A stretch of 64,000 nucleotides of DNA. It comes from Leptospira congkakensis (GTDB lineage Bacteria > Spirochaetota > Leptospiria > Leptospirales > Leptospiraceae). Positions 51,765-62,081 of the stretch are shown here, piece after piece. Both the position numbers and the translations under genes were made by a program. Within the stretch, counting starts at the first letter, position 1. Each line of letters starts with the position of its first letter. Under the pieces are notes generated by a model that was not told where the DNA came from, did not search any database, and was given only the letters and a program-made list of their open reading frames with translations. The stretch lies in contig NZ_RQGQ01000001.1 in the NCBI RefSeq assembly GCF_004770265.1, forward strand, positions 1-64,000, read 5' to 3'.

Positions 51765-54700
51765 ATGCGTAAGTTGGTATTGGCTTTTAGTTTATTGTTT
51801 TTTCTTGGTTCTTGTAATTCCATCACTGGACTTTTTCGATCCATCAAACGAGTTATTTTTCCAAGTAGCTGTCGCATAGAAGTCAAACTCGACACAACAG
51901 ATCTCAAATACTTAGAAGATCTTTGGGATTACCAAATTACAGTTTCGGAAGATACCAACTTAAGAGAACTAGCTTCTGCTGTAGAAATTTTACCAAAACC
52001 ATCTGATCCAAAAACAGAATTTTCTGACTATGTGAGTCGCGAATTTTCATTGGACCAATGGAACTTTGATCCAGGTGTTTCTTATGAAATCAAAATTGGA
52101 AAATTTTATGCGGAGAACGATTGTTTCTTAGAGACACCAGTTAGTTTCAAACTTCCTGTGATGGCAAAAAAACCATCCTTCTATTTATCTAGGGAAAATA
52201 TTTTTGAATCCAATTTAAACAAAGTCCTTCCTATTTCTATTTCGAACGTTCCTGAATTTGAAATTCGATCTGCTGAATTGTCCATTCCAGTTCTTGTGAA
52301 TGCGGTTGCAACACTGGGCAATCGTTATTATGAATTTGAAAACCAACTGAATTGGAAAAAAACAATATGGAAATCAGGAGTCAAAGTGAACTCCTTTGGA
52401 AACCAAGGGATGGATATTGATACTTATTTTGGTTCCAAACCCAATACAAAAGCATGGATTGCTTTTCAGTTAGGTGCCAAAGTCATTGGAGACAACAACA
52501 AAGAAGAATTCAAAAAAGAATCTATTTTTTTACAATCTACTAACTTAGGAATCACAACAAAATTAGATCCGAATACCCTCCATGTTTGGGTACATTCTCT
52601 ATCAAAAGCAGAACCTGTTGCGAATACAAATATGAGTTTGTATGAGAAAGGTAGTCTCCGTGGTACTTGCAAAACTGATAAAGATGGTCATTGTACTTTG
52701 CCGACCATCAATGATACAAAATCTCTCGAAAAATCAGTGTTAATTGCAGAAGATTCTTCTGGAGATAATACCTTCCTTCATTTTAATGAAACACATATTG
52801 AAGGGTATAGTGATTATTATTCAGAAAATAATGTAAAAGGAAAAATTTACTTTGATAGGAAATTATACAGACCAGGTGACCGAGTAGAAATCAAAGCAGT
52901 CCTTGCTGATAGAAAAAATGGAAATCTTGTTCCTTATGCGTCTAAATCTGTAAATTTACAAATTCGTGATTCTCGTGGAAAGGATATATCCAATACAAAT
53001 TTAAGTTCTACAGGGCAGGGTGGCGTTTACGCCGGTTATACAATTCCTTCTGATGCACCACTTGGTCATTATTCCGTATCGGTTTACGTTCCTGGCAAAT
53101 CTTATTCTGTAACTTATGATACCTTCCAGGTAGAAGAGTTCCGTCCTGTAAATTTTATGGTGAATGTGAATTTGGCAAATGCTGTTAACAGAGACCAAAA
53201 TGTAAAAGGTGCGGTCGAAGGTAAGTATATGTTTGGGGCTCCAATGGGAGGAGCAAAAGTCAGTTATTCAGTATTAAAAAGAAAAAGATACATTGCTTTC
53301 GATTCTTTTTCCAATTATGATTTTTCAGATACATGGTATGATTATGAGGATGAATATTCGGATAGTAATTCAGATTATGTAACTGGATCGGAAGGCGTTT
53401 TAGATAGCAAAGGTTTATATAGTTTAGATATTCCTGTTCCAAACTTAACTCGAAAGTTTGTGACTGATGGTGAAGATATAGAAATTGCCGATCCATTTAA
53501 TTTAGTTGTAGAGTCTTCTGTCTTTGATGTAGACGGAAAATCAGTCACCAAGTCATCCAGTATCCCTTACAATCCATCCGAATCTTATGTTGGTTTAAAA
53601 TGTAATGATAGATATCAATCTTTGGACAAACCATTTCAATTTGGAGCTGTATCGGTCAACTTACAAGGTAAAGCCGTTGCCGGTGTGGAACTAAAAGCTT
53701 ATATCATTTATAATGACTGGACTTCTGTTTTGTCTAAGGGTCTTGGGAAATTTTTCTTTCGTAGCAACCAACTAACAAAAAAGGTTGTAGAAGTTAAAAA
53801 GTTGGTATCGAAAGCCGAAGGAGTTTCTTTTGATTATCGTGCGAAAGATCCAGGTAGTTATACAGTTTTAGTTTTAAACAAAGACAAAGTTTTTTCAAGA
53901 GTGGATTTTTATGCTTACGAAAAGGAATCTTATTATACTTGGGACTTTCGTGGGGATGACTCCATTGAGTTACGCACAGATAAACAAGAATACAAAATCG
54001 GTGATAAGGCAAAAATTCTAATCAAATCTCCACTTCAGAATTCTCGAGTGATTGTGACTGTGGAAAGAGATTCGGTTTATTTCAAAAAATCATTTTTGAT
54101 GAAAGGGAATAGTGCCCCTCTTGAAATTCCTATTGAAGAATCTTATCTCCCGAATGTGGATGTTAATGTTGTTATGTTATCGGGAAGGTTACCTGTTCCC
54201 GAAGGTCTATCTTCTGATGATATTAAAGAGTTCAATGAACAAGATTTAGGTGCTCCGAAAGCAAAAACGGGATCAGTCACTTTAAAAGTTAATTTGTCAT
54301 CTAGAACGGCACCTGTAGTGATCAAAACGGACAAACAAGAATACCAACCGAGAGAACAAGTAAAACTATCAATCCAAACAAATCCAGGTGCGGAACTAAC
54401 TGTGTCAGTTGCGGATCGTGGTGTGTTGGATTTGGTCGGTTATTCATTCCAAAGCCCAGTCCAAATGTTCTATCAATATTGGCACAATATTGTCAAAACT
54501 TTTGAACTTCGTAGTATGATCATCAAACATTATATATACGAAAATAAAGGTGATAGTCCTGGTGGGGATTACGGCGAAGATTCTGGCGGTGGGTTTTCTG
54601 CAGAATCGGAATCGGGAGCAAGGAAAGATTTCCGTTACACTGCTTATTGGAATCCAATTGTGATTGCCGATAGTAGTGGAAACGCTGATTTAAGTTTTGT

Positions 54701-56834
54701 TTTACCGGACAACCTAACTACATTTAGGGTAATGGTGGCTTCCTCTGCCAATGGAAAATTTGGTGCATCCAATTCCGAATTTATTGTCAAAAAGAATCTT
54801 GTTTTACAAAAAACAGTCGCAAGGTTCATTCGTGTTGGCGATAGTTTAGAGTTAGGTGGAAGTATTACCAATAATACTAAGAAAAAAGGAAAGTTTAAAT
54901 ACAAAATCGATTCAAAATTTTTATCCGAAGACAAAGGTTGGATTTCTATCGAACTTGCAGCGGGTCAAACCAAGGAAGTCCTTAGAACCTTCCAAATTTC
55001 CGAATCACAATATATCAAACTGAAACAAAGCCAACCCAAGGATGATATCCAATTATCCTATCAAATCTCCGTGGAACCAGAAACGGGTGCAGAGTTTACC
55101 GACTTAAAAAAATCAGACCTTAGTGATGCTTTGGTAGTCACTATGCCAATCAAAGAGTTTGATCCTGTAACATCTGTTCAATTTTCAGGTTATACAGATT
55201 CGGAACACAAAACCTTAATATCTTTTCCGAAAAAAGAATCCATATTACTCAACAAAGGATCTTTGGACATTCGTATGTCGGGAACGGCTCTCACGGCATT
55301 AAAATCAGCCTTCGATTTTTATGAATCCAATCCTTACTTTTGTATGGAACAAAGGACTTCTGCTTATTTACTTTCTCTTAGTGCGGGTGAGTTATTAAAA
55401 GAATTTCAATACAAAGCTCCGGCAAAAGATTCTTATGATTTTACTCAAATCGAAAAATTGTTTTTGGATGAAATGTCTGAGTTTCAAACCAGCGATGGGA
55501 GTTTTAAGGTATGGAAGGGTCATGGTAGAACGGGATATCCTTATTTAACTGCTTATATAACATCAGTGATGCAGATTGGAAAAGAGAAAGGAAAAAGATC
55601 AAATTCTAAAGCTTATGATTTAGCCATTCAATACTTACAAAATTATGTAAAAAATCCTACGGAAACTTCGGTCAATTCTTATCAAACATTGAGTTTGATT
55701 TATTCTGTTCTTTCAAAAGATAAAAAGGACATCCATTCTTTAGAAAAAACATTGGTCGATCATTTTGAAGAATTGAATTTAAAATCTCGCGGAATTTTTC
55801 TTACTGCTTATGCTGAAACACATAAACTTGAATCTTCAGATTCAGATCCCGTGTTTAAAAAATTATTCTCTGAATATTCGAATTTTATAGTTTATGATAA
55901 AGAATTATTCACCCTAAAACCTCTGAAAAAAAATACAGATGAATACTATTACTATTCGTATTATAGTTCTTCAACGGTTCTTGGAAATTATTTACGATTG
56001 TTGCTGAAAGTAGATTCCAAAAATCCAAGGATTGTTGATTTGGTAAAATCGATAATGGTAGACAGACAAAATCAGTTTTGGTCAGACAGTCATAGTGTCG
56101 GAACCATTGCACTTGCATTGGCAGAATATAGAAATCGTTTCGAATCAACTTCAACAGATACAGAAGGCCAAGCAATCTTTGGAGAAAAAACTTTAATTGA
56201 TGAGTCTTTTTCTTCTTCCTCAGATTCCATCTATAAAGAAGAAATCACCTTTGACAGGTTATTTGAAGGAAAGGATCCATCGGGTCGGCCATTACTATTC
56301 AAACGAACTAGTGCTGAGGGAAGATTGTATTTTCAATCTAGATTGATGTATGTTCCTGTAAAAGATACCACCACACAAAAGTTTAACGGTCTTGAGATTA
56401 GAAAAACTTTGTATCGGATCGACGGTAGAAATTCCAATGGAGATCCTATTTTAAAAGAAGTCACAAACCTGGAACGTGGCTCTACCTATCTCGTAAAAGT
56501 AAAGATACTTAGTAATTTAGATCAAGCATTCGGAATGGTTGTGGATCCAATTCCAAGTAATACCGAAATTGTAAATACTTCGTTTTTGACCGAAAAAAAA
56601 TCAGATGCCGAAGATACGGATGTTACAAATACTTATTACGGCGGATATAAAGAATATCGAGATGATCGTGTTATCTTTTCGGAAGATTACATAAAAAAAG
56701 GCGAAACGGAATTTAATTATATTTTGAGACCGGTGGCGAAAGGAAATTCCATTATGCCGGCCTCTAAAACATTTTTGATGTATCATCCTCAGTTTTATGG
56801 GAATACCAACACCATCCGAGTGAAAGTGGAGTGA
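51765..56834 (+). CDS. Bacterial alpha-2-macroglobulin lipoprotein
   Basis: 1689 residues. The lipobox LGSC puts the lipid on Cys17. MG domains run from about 130, with the MG2-type block LYRPGDRVEIKAV. The thioester CMEQ is intact at Cys1193, inside SNPYFCMEQRTSAYL, with the following alpha-helical TED domain. A Gly/Asp/Ser-rich bait-like insert lies at about 928-950. Such proteins trap attacking proteases at the cell surface. The stop overlaps the PBP1C start (GTGA), matching the yfhM-pbpC couple of other bacteria. GGAG precedes the ATG. Confidence 0.9.
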   Translation: MRKLVLAFSLLFFLGSCNSITGLFRSIKRVIFPSSCRIEVKLDTTDLKYLEDLWDYQITVSEDTNLRELASAVEILPKPSDPKTEFSDYVSREFSLDQWNFDPGVSYEIKIGKFYAENDCFLETPVSFKLPVMAKKPSFYLSRENIFESNLNKVLPISISNVPEFEIRSAELSIPVLVNAVATLGNRYYEFENQLNWKKTIWKSGVKVNSFGNQGMDIDTYFGSKPNTKAWIAFQLGAKVIGDNNKEEFKKESIFLQSTNLGITTKLDPNTLHVWVHSLSKAEPVANTNMSLYEKGSLRGTCKTDKDGHCTLPTINDTKSLEKSVLIAEDSSGDNTFLHFNETHIEGYSDYYSENNVKGKIYFDRKLYRPGDRVEIKAVLADRKNGNLVPYASKSVNLQIRDSRGKDISNTNLSSTGQGGVYAGYTIPSDAPLGHYSVSVYVPGKSYSVTYDTFQVEEFRPVNFMVNVNLANAVNRDQNVKGAVEGKYMFGAPMGGAKVSYSVLKRKRYIAFDSFSNYDFSDTWYDYEDEYSDSNSDYVTGSEGVLDSKGLYSLDIPVPNLTRKFVTDGEDIEIADPFNLVVESSVFDVDGKSVTKSSSIPYNPSESYVGLKCNDRYQSLDKPFQFGAVSVNLQGKAVAGVELKAYIIYNDWTSVLSKGLGKFFFRSNQLTKKVVEVKKLVSKAEGVSFDYRAKDPGSYTVLVLNKDKVFSRVDFYAYEKESYYTWDFRGDDSIELRTDKQEYKIGDKAKILIKSPLQNSRVIVTVERDSVYFKKSFLMKGNSAPLEIPIEESYLPNVDVNVVMLSGRLPVPEGLSSDDIKEFNEQDLGAPKAKTGSVTLKVNLSSRTAPVVIKTDKQEYQPREQVKLSIQTNPGAELTVSVADRGVLDLVGYSFQSPVQMFYQYWHNIVKTFELRSMIIKHYIYENKGDSPGGDYGEDSGGGFSAESESGARKDFRYTAYWNPIVIADSSGNADLSFVLPDNLTTFRVMVASSANGKFGASNSEFIVKKNLVLQKTVARFIRVGDSLELGGSITNNTKKKGKFKYKIDSKFLSEDKGWISIELAAGQTKEVLRTFQISESQYIKLKQSQPKDDIQLSYQISVEPETGAEFTDLKKSDLSDALVVTMPIKEFDPVTSVQFSGYTDSEHKTLISFPKKESILLNKGSLDIRMSGTALTALKSAFDFYESNPYFCMEQRTSAYLLSLSAGELLKEFQYKAPAKDSYDFTQIEKLFLDEMSEFQTSDGSFKVWKGHGRTGYPYLTAYITSVMQIGKEKGKRSNSKAYDLAIQYLQNYVKNPTETSVNSYQTLSLIYSVLSKDKKDIHSLEKTLVDHFEELNLKSRGIFLTAYAETHKLESSDSDPVFKKLFSEYSNFIVYDKELFTLKPLKKNTDEYYYYSYYSSSTVLGNYLRLLLKVDSKNPRIVDLVKSIMVDRQNQFWSDSHSVGTIALALAEYRNRFESTSTDTEGQAIFGEKTLIDESFSSSSDSIYKEEITFDRLFEGKDPSGRPLLFKRTSAEGRLYFQSRLMYVPVKDTTTQKFNGLEIRKTLYRIDGRNSNGDPILKEVTNLERGSTYLVKVKILSNLDQAFGMVVDPIPSNTEIVNTSFLTEKKSDAEDTDVTNTYYGGYKEYRDDRVIFSEDYIKKGETEFNYILRPVAKGNSIMPASKTFLMYHPQFYGNTNTIRVKVE

Positions 56835-59020
56835 GTTCTATAAAAAAATATATTATATATTCAGTGTTAGTGGGATTCTTTGTGGTTCCACTAGCCATTT
56901 TTTTATTAAGACCAATTTCTTTTGAATCCTTTCAAAACCATACAACAGTTCGCATCCTTACGAAAGAAGGAACTTTGATTGGAAGAGGAAAAAACAAAAA
57001 TCAAACCAGGCAAGATTGGGAAAATATTCGTGAATACCCAGACTTTGTTCCTGAAATTTTAAAAATTGCCGAAGATAAAAGATTTGATGACCACCATGGA
57101 GTGGATGTTTTTGCAGGTATCAATTCTCTCGGTTCCTATATTTTTTCCAAAGGAAAACGGGGAGGTGCTTCCACAATCACCATGCAATTGGTGCGTATCC
57201 AAAATCCGGAGATTCGTTCTTATCCTTTTTTCGTGCGGAAAGGTTTTGAAATTTTGGAAGCACTTCGATACGAAGTTTGGTTAAGCAAATCCGAAATTTT
57301 AGAAGCCTATTTAAATTCTGTCTCCATCTATGCAAATACCGTTGGATTTCCTTCCGCATCACTATTGTTATTTGGTAAACACATTCGTTTTTTGTCGATT
57401 GAAGAAACTGTTTATCTTACGGTTCTCATACGAAAAAATAAACCTGAACTAAAAGAACTTTCGATCCGTTATCATAACCTCCGAGATAGAATCAAATATC
57501 CAATACCAAAGTTAGAGAATCCAAATGAACTAAGGGTTGGATTTACTTCCTCCAATCATCCTAATGTTTCAGATCAATGGAAGGGAGAAAACCAACATTT
57601 CTTAAATTGGATTCGCATTTTGATTTCAAAACCATCAGAAGAATTCGTTTCATCCTTATCTTCTGAATTAAACTCCGAATTACATTCCATTGTGAATTCC
57701 GAATTGGAAGGTTTAGAAAGATGGAATGTTTCCAATGCATCTGCTATTGTTTTGGAGCGGGTTCCTGGCAAAAAAGATGAACTAGAGCTTAAAGGAATGA
57801 TTGGATCCAAAAATTTTTTTGAAGATGGAAATGGAATGGTAAATGGAAGTTTGGCATATCGAGATGCTGGAAGTACACTCAAACCATTGTTATATGCACT
57901 TACCATTGAAAAAGGTCAGTATTCTGTTAACTCCATTTTTTCTGATGAAAAATATTCTTTTTCTTTAGGACAAGGAGGTAACTACCTTCCTAGAAATGCA
58001 GATCTTCGGTATTGGGGAGATTTGACCTTGGCAGAAGCTTTAGGAAACTCTCGGAACATACCAGCTGTGACTGCGATCAACCAATTGGGTGTAAATACAT
58101 TTTATCGATTTTTGCAATCAGCTGGATTCACTCATTTAAAAGAGTCCCCTCAGTTTTATGGCCCAGGGCTTGCTTTGGGTGCTGGTGGAACAAGCCTCCT
58201 CCAGTTAACACGTGCTTATGGAACATTTCCTCTAAAAGGAATCCTTCCTAAAATTCTCCTGGGAAAAATTGACAACCAACCATTATACTTTGGTGATTCG
58301 TCTCAATTATTTTCTCCTGAAACTGCAGAAGAGATAAAGTTTGTATTAAGAGATCCTAAGTTAAGGCAGAGGGCATTTGGACGGCGAAGTTATTTGGATT
58401 TTCCTTTCCCCGTTTCCATCAAAACTGGAACTTCGAAAGACTATCGAAATTCTTGGACAGTAGCATTTAATGAAAATTATGTGGTGGGAGCTTGGGTTGG
58501 AAATTTTTCTGGGGAAAGAACTATGGATGTATCTGGTTCTTTTGGAGCCGGACGAATTGTTCAGAATATATTTCGTACTTTGATGAAAGACAAACCAAAA
58601 CTGGAATACCATTCTCATTTAACGGAAACTAGAAATTTTTGTCGAGTCACTGGGAAGTTAGCACAAATGAATTGTCCTTCCATTGTATTAAGAGTCAGAA
58701 AAAAAGTATTCCTTCCTGAACCCTGTGATAAACATAAAGAAGAACCATCTGGATCCGTTTTGGGTGTCGGTTTTGTTTATCCTTCGATGGGACAAATATT
58801 TTTATACCATCCATCTTATGAAAGGGAAACACAAAGTATTCCTGTCAGAATCCGCGAAATGAAAACCTTAAAGGAACCAAAATTAATTTGGAATGAGAAA
58901 GAAGAACTAAAACCATCCTCAAACGGCGAGTTACGTTTGCCTATCATTCGGGGTAAACAATCATTAGTATTATATGATGGAGAAATGAAGAAGGCATCTG
59001 TTGATTTCGAAGTTAAATAA
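56831..59020 (+). CDS. pbpC: Penicillin-binding protein 1C
   Basis: 729 residues, GTG start. One membrane helix (about 8-28), a glycosyltransferase domain with EDKRFDDHHGVD and GGASTITMQLVR, a transpeptidase domain with Ser348-x-x-Lys351 (STLK), SRN and KTGTS, and a C-terminal BiPBP_C region (about 640-729). All catalytic groups are intact. PBP1C is linked to repair of peptidoglycan exposed by protease attack when paired with alpha-2-macroglobulin. Confidence 0.92.
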   Translation: MSSIKKYIIYSVLVGFFVVPLAIFLLRPISFESFQNHTTVRILTKEGTLIGRGKNKNQTRQDWENIREYPDFVPEILKIAEDKRFDDHHGVDVFAGINSLGSYIFSKGKRGGASTITMQLVRIQNPEIRSYPFFVRKGFEILEALRYEVWLSKSEILEAYLNSVSIYANTVGFPSASLLLFGKHIRFLSIEETVYLTVLIRKNKPELKELSIRYHNLRDRIKYPIPKLENPNELRVGFTSSNHPNVSDQWKGENQHFLNWIRILISKPSEEFVSSLSSELNSELHSIVNSELEGLERWNVSNASAIVLERVPGKKDELELKGMIGSKNFFEDGNGMVNGSLAYRDAGSTLKPLLYALTIEKGQYSVNSIFSDEKYSFSLGQGGNYLPRNADLRYWGDLTLAEALGNSRNIPAVTAINQLGVNTFYRFLQSAGFTHLKESPQFYGPGLALGAGGTSLLQLTRAYGTFPLKGILPKILLGKIDNQPLYFGDSSQLFSPETAEEIKFVLRDPKLRQRAFGRRSYLDFPFPVSIKTGTSKDYRNSWTVAFNENYVVGAWVGNFSGERTMDVSGSFGAGRIVQNIFRTLMKDKPKLEYHSHLTETRNFCRVTGKLAQMNCPSIVLRVRKKVFLPEPCDKHKEEPSGSVLGVGFVYPSMGQIFLYHPSYERETQSIPVRIREMKTLKEPKLIWNEKEELKPSSNGELRLPIIRGKQSLVLYDGEMKKASVDFEVK

Positions 59021-60659
59021 GTTAGGTAATTCAATTCGTTCTTTGTTTTTGGGAAATGTTTCCAGCTTACTTCTTTGTATATTTTTTTATATTTTTTGGG
59101 GACCTAACACAATTTCCTTCCAAGGTTGGTTCTACTTTCATGGATTTTTCCTGACTGTATTTTTAATTTTTAACTTGGTTTTAGATTCTTTTTTGAATCA
59201 AAAGCTGAAGATTAAAAATTCAAAGCCGATTCTTTTTTATCGATTGGTTTTATGGACTCTTTTTGTGGTGGTTCTTAGTTACCAACAAGTGTATCAAACT
59301 GCATTGACTGTTTCTCTTGTTGTATATTTTTTTCAACACCTTTCTCTTCTCTACTCTGATATCCTAAATTTTGTATACCAGTGGAATCTTTGGCAATGGA
59401 TTGGATTGTTGATTGGATACTATTTGATTATTACGAGAAAAACTTTAGAGTCAAAGAAACATTTGATTGGATTTTTCACCTGTATTCTGTTATTTGTTTC
59501 TTTTCGTTGCGGACTGGACTTATTACGTTCCAATACTGATCCAAAACCTAACACTTCACAAATACTACAACGAGTGAAATCCAATTTAGAATCGATTCCA
59601 GGAAAACCAAATTTGGTTTTCGTTTTATTGGAAGGTGTTCCAAGGAAACACTTAAGTAAATTAAAATCACGTTATATTGATTTTTCTAAATTAGCGGGAT
59701 CTTATTTTTGGATTCCTATGCCACATACCTCCAAAAGTCTTTTTACTTGGATGACGGGAGAGTCACAACTAAACCACACTCGTTTGCGTTTGGACGATTC
59801 CATATTAGAATCGAATCTTCCCAAAGAATTAGAATCAAAACATGGTTATCATACAGAGATGACCTATACTCAATCCATATACTTTGAAGGGATGGAACAA
59901 TTTTTTCCAAAAATCTTTCAAGTTGTTTTGGATAAATCAGAATTAGAAAAAAGATTTGGGGCTCTTCATTCCTCTTTTAGTTGGGGAATGGATGACAGAG
60001 TCATTTTTCCTGCGATCAAACAAATTTCGAATTCAAAAATGCCTTATTTTTTATTTTTAGGTCTAAGCCAAACCCATAGTCCTTATTTTGTATCCAAAAA
60101 CAGTTTTGATGGTCAAAGAATATCACCTTTTGATCGTTATATGGATTCTCTTTTGGAGGAAGTCGAAGTTTTGGATTCGATTATTTCTTATTTAAAAGAA
60201 AATACTTCAAGGGAAACTGTAGTCATTCTTTCTTCCGACCATGGGGAATCCTTTGGCGAAGAAGGAGCTCATGCTCATAATTATTCTTTATACAATCAAG
60301 AAACAGATGTTCCTTTTTTATTGTATTTTGTTAAATCGAACCAAATTTACATTCCTAAACTCGGAAGTTCAATCGATTTTAAAGATACCATTCTAACTTT
60401 GATAGAGACAAACTCTTTAGAAAAAGAAAATACGCGAAATACAAATTTTTTCCATCCGAACTATCAACTGGATTTAGTTTTGAAAACTTGGAATTCAGAG
60501 ATTCAAAAATCTTGGATTAACAATGAAAAAAAATACATCTATCATAGCGATAGAGATCGATTATTCGAAATGGACTTTGGGGAAGAAAAAAGAATTCCCG
60601 TTACTGATCCTAAATTTAAACAAAAAATTTTAGACCATATATATTCGAAAATTGATTAG
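59001..60659 (+). CDS. Sulfatase-fold membrane enzyme (LTA-synthase/phosphoethanolamine-transferase type)
   Basis: 552 residues, TTG start, overlapping pbpC by 20 bases. Five membrane helices (about 10-170) precede a sulfatase-fold domain. Metal and catalytic residues: Glu211 (VLLEGV), Thr243 in PHTSKS as the nucleophile, and Asp413-His414-Gly-Glu (SSDHGESFG). The spacing matches lipoteichoic-acid synthase-like enzymes. It probably transfers a phospho-head group at the outer face of the inner membrane; the substrate may be lipid A, a lipoprotein or a glycan. It ends in a 4-base overlap with the convergent tetR. Confidence 0.82.
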   Translation: MISKLNKLGNSIRSLFLGNVSSLLLCIFFYIFWGPNTISFQGWFYFHGFFLTVFLIFNLVLDSFLNQKLKIKNSKPILFYRLVLWTLFVVVLSYQQVYQTALTVSLVVYFFQHLSLLYSDILNFVYQWNLWQWIGLLIGYYLIITRKTLESKKHLIGFFTCILLFVSFRCGLDLLRSNTDPKPNTSQILQRVKSNLESIPGKPNLVFVLLEGVPRKHLSKLKSRYIDFSKLAGSYFWIPMPHTSKSLFTWMTGESQLNHTRLRLDDSILESNLPKELESKHGYHTEMTYTQSIYFEGMEQFFPKIFQVVLDKSELEKRFGALHSSFSWGMDDRVIFPAIKQISNSKMPYFLFLGLSQTHSPYFVSKNSFDGQRISPFDRYMDSLLEEVEVLDSIISYLKENTSRETVVILSSDHGESFGEEGAHAHNYSLYNQETDVPFLLYFVKSNQIYIPKLGSSIDFKDTILTLIETNSLEKENTRNTNFFHPNYQLDLVLKTWNSEIQKSWINNEKKYIYHSDRDRLFEMDFGEEKRIPVTDPKFKQKILDHIYSKID

Positions 60660-61327
60660 ACTGATTTATTTCCGTTTAACAATGTTAAGATGGAGTTTCT
60701 TAAAAAACTTTTATAATCTAAAATGAATATATCCAATCCGTTTTCCTTGACTGCTTCTTTTACTTGATTGGATGGAAATCCATGAGACCAAGATCCAACA
60801 GCTAAGGCATGGCATTGCATCAAAAATAAAAAACCTGATTGTTCATTTAAAAAGGGAAAGGTTTGGAATAGAAGTGGTAAGACTTTAAAAATTTGTTCCT
60901 TCAAACTAAGTTTGAATTCGCGAATGGTTTCTACACTGGCATTTTTTTCTAAGATAGTTGGAACAATTGGTAGAAGTTTTAAAAATCGAACATGTCGATC
61001 CATAGAATCTACAAACCATTTCGCAAACTGATTCGCATCAATTGATTGTGTTTCTGTTAGAAAATTTTCCATGTCTAAAAACCAAGCTTCATAATCACCT
61101 ATGTGAACACGAAGGCAAAGATCTTCCTTTGTCGGAAAGTATAAGTATAGAGTACCTTTTGCAATTTTGGCTCGTTTGGCAACTTCATCCATAGAGAGTT
61201 CCGCCCAGTCTTTCTTTTGTAAAAGAAATGCCGCCGATTGGAGAATGGAGGTGCGTTTGGAAAGTTTGTCTTTTTCCAATACTGCTCTTTTTTTTGGCGA
61301 ACGTTCTGCAACTGCTGTGCGGCTCAT
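60656..61327 (-). CDS. TetR/AcrR family regulator
   Basis: 223 residues. A Lys/Arg-rich N-terminal tail (about 1-28) precedes the helix-turn-helix (about 40-72: LSMDEVAKRAKIAKGTLYLY). The C-terminal domain is TetR_C_22-like. Two similar palindromes lie in the 234-base gap between this gene and the plus-strand gene at 61562, so it likely controls both. Confidence 0.87.
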   Translation of the reverse strand: MSRTAVAERSPKKRAVLEKDKLSKRTSILQSAAFLLQKKDWAELSMDEVAKRAKIAKGTLYLYFPTKEDLCLRVHIGDYEAWFLDMENFLTETQSIDANQFAKWFVDSMDRHVRFLKLLPIVPTILEKNASVETIREFKLSLKEQIFKVLPLLFQTFPFLNEQSGFLFLMQCHALAVGSWSHGFPSNQVKEAVKENGLDIFILDYKSFLRNSILTLLNGNKSV

Positions 61328-61376
61328 ACCTCCAATATGGAAAAATCCAAAAAAATATGCTAGAAAAAAACGGTTA

Positions 61377-61391
61377 TTGACTATAGGTCAA
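61377..61391. promoter_or_regulatory. TetR operator candidate 1
   Basis: TTGAC and GTCAA flank TATAG in an interrupted palindrome. It is similar to a second site 42 bases away (centre to centre). Confidence 0.5.
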
Positions 61392-61419
61392 TTCAAAACA
61401 ACCAGCAGTCATTTATACG

Positions 61420-61432
61420 TGACTTATAGTCA
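61420..61432. promoter_or_regulatory. TetR operator candidate 2
   Basis: TGACT and AGTCA flank TAT in a perfect palindrome. It shares TGAC-TATA-GTCA with site 1. Confidence 0.5.
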
Positions 61433-61561
61433 TAAAATTCCTGAATTTTGTTAAGATTCATACAAAACTTTCTATACAAATAAAAATTTACGAATTTACA
61501 TTCCGTCAAAAGATAAAGTCAAATTTTGATTTCTAACAATTCGTTAAATTAGGATGTAATT

Positions 61562-61972
61562 ATGAAAAATCTTAACTCTTTGGGAATTCTATTCTCTGTG
61601 TTTGTTTTTGTTAGTTCTCACTTTTCCCTATTGTATGGAAAAACGAGTTCTTGTGCGGAATTGACTGAGGAGCAAAAAATTGAAAAACTTTTGGTGAAAC
61701 TCGGTAAAGTCCAAGGAAGTTTGATTCGTAATGGAGAAACTCATTCCGCAGAAGCTGGAGAAAAACATTTACGTTACAAATTAGAGGAAGCAAAAAAATC
61801 TTTTTTTGCACCCGATCCTAAAGAATGGACTGCCAAATTATTTATCGAAAAAGTAGCATCAAAATCATTTCTTACGGGAACTCCTTATCAAATTAAATTT
61901 TCAGATGGCAAAGAAATCAAATCCAGAGACTGGTTACTTTCTGAATTAACCAAGATCGAGTCTTGTTTGTAA
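61562..61972 (+). CDS. DUF5329 exported protein
   Basis: 136 residues. It has a signal peptide (to about 22). The core matches the DUF5329 pattern: EQKIEKLLVKLG, RNGETHSAEAGEKHLRYKL, then FIEKVASKSFLTGTPYQIKF and WLLSELTKIE. The function of the family is unknown. It is divergent from the TetR gene across two operator-like palindromes, so it may be TetR-regulated. Confidence 0.8.
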   Translation: MKNLNSLGILFSVFVFVSSHFSLLYGKTSSCAELTEEQKIEKLLVKLGKVQGSLIRNGETHSAEAGEKHLRYKLEEAKKSFFAPDPKEWTAKLFIEKVASKSFLTGTPYQIKFSDGKEIKSRDWLLSELTKIESCL

Positions 61973-62081
61973 TTTAGAAATTTAATTGAGTATAGGTTAG
62001 AAAAAAAATGACAAACAATAGTTGTAAAATTCATAGATCTCTTGTATCATAATCCTCCAAACAAAACGTTAGGAGCCTATT

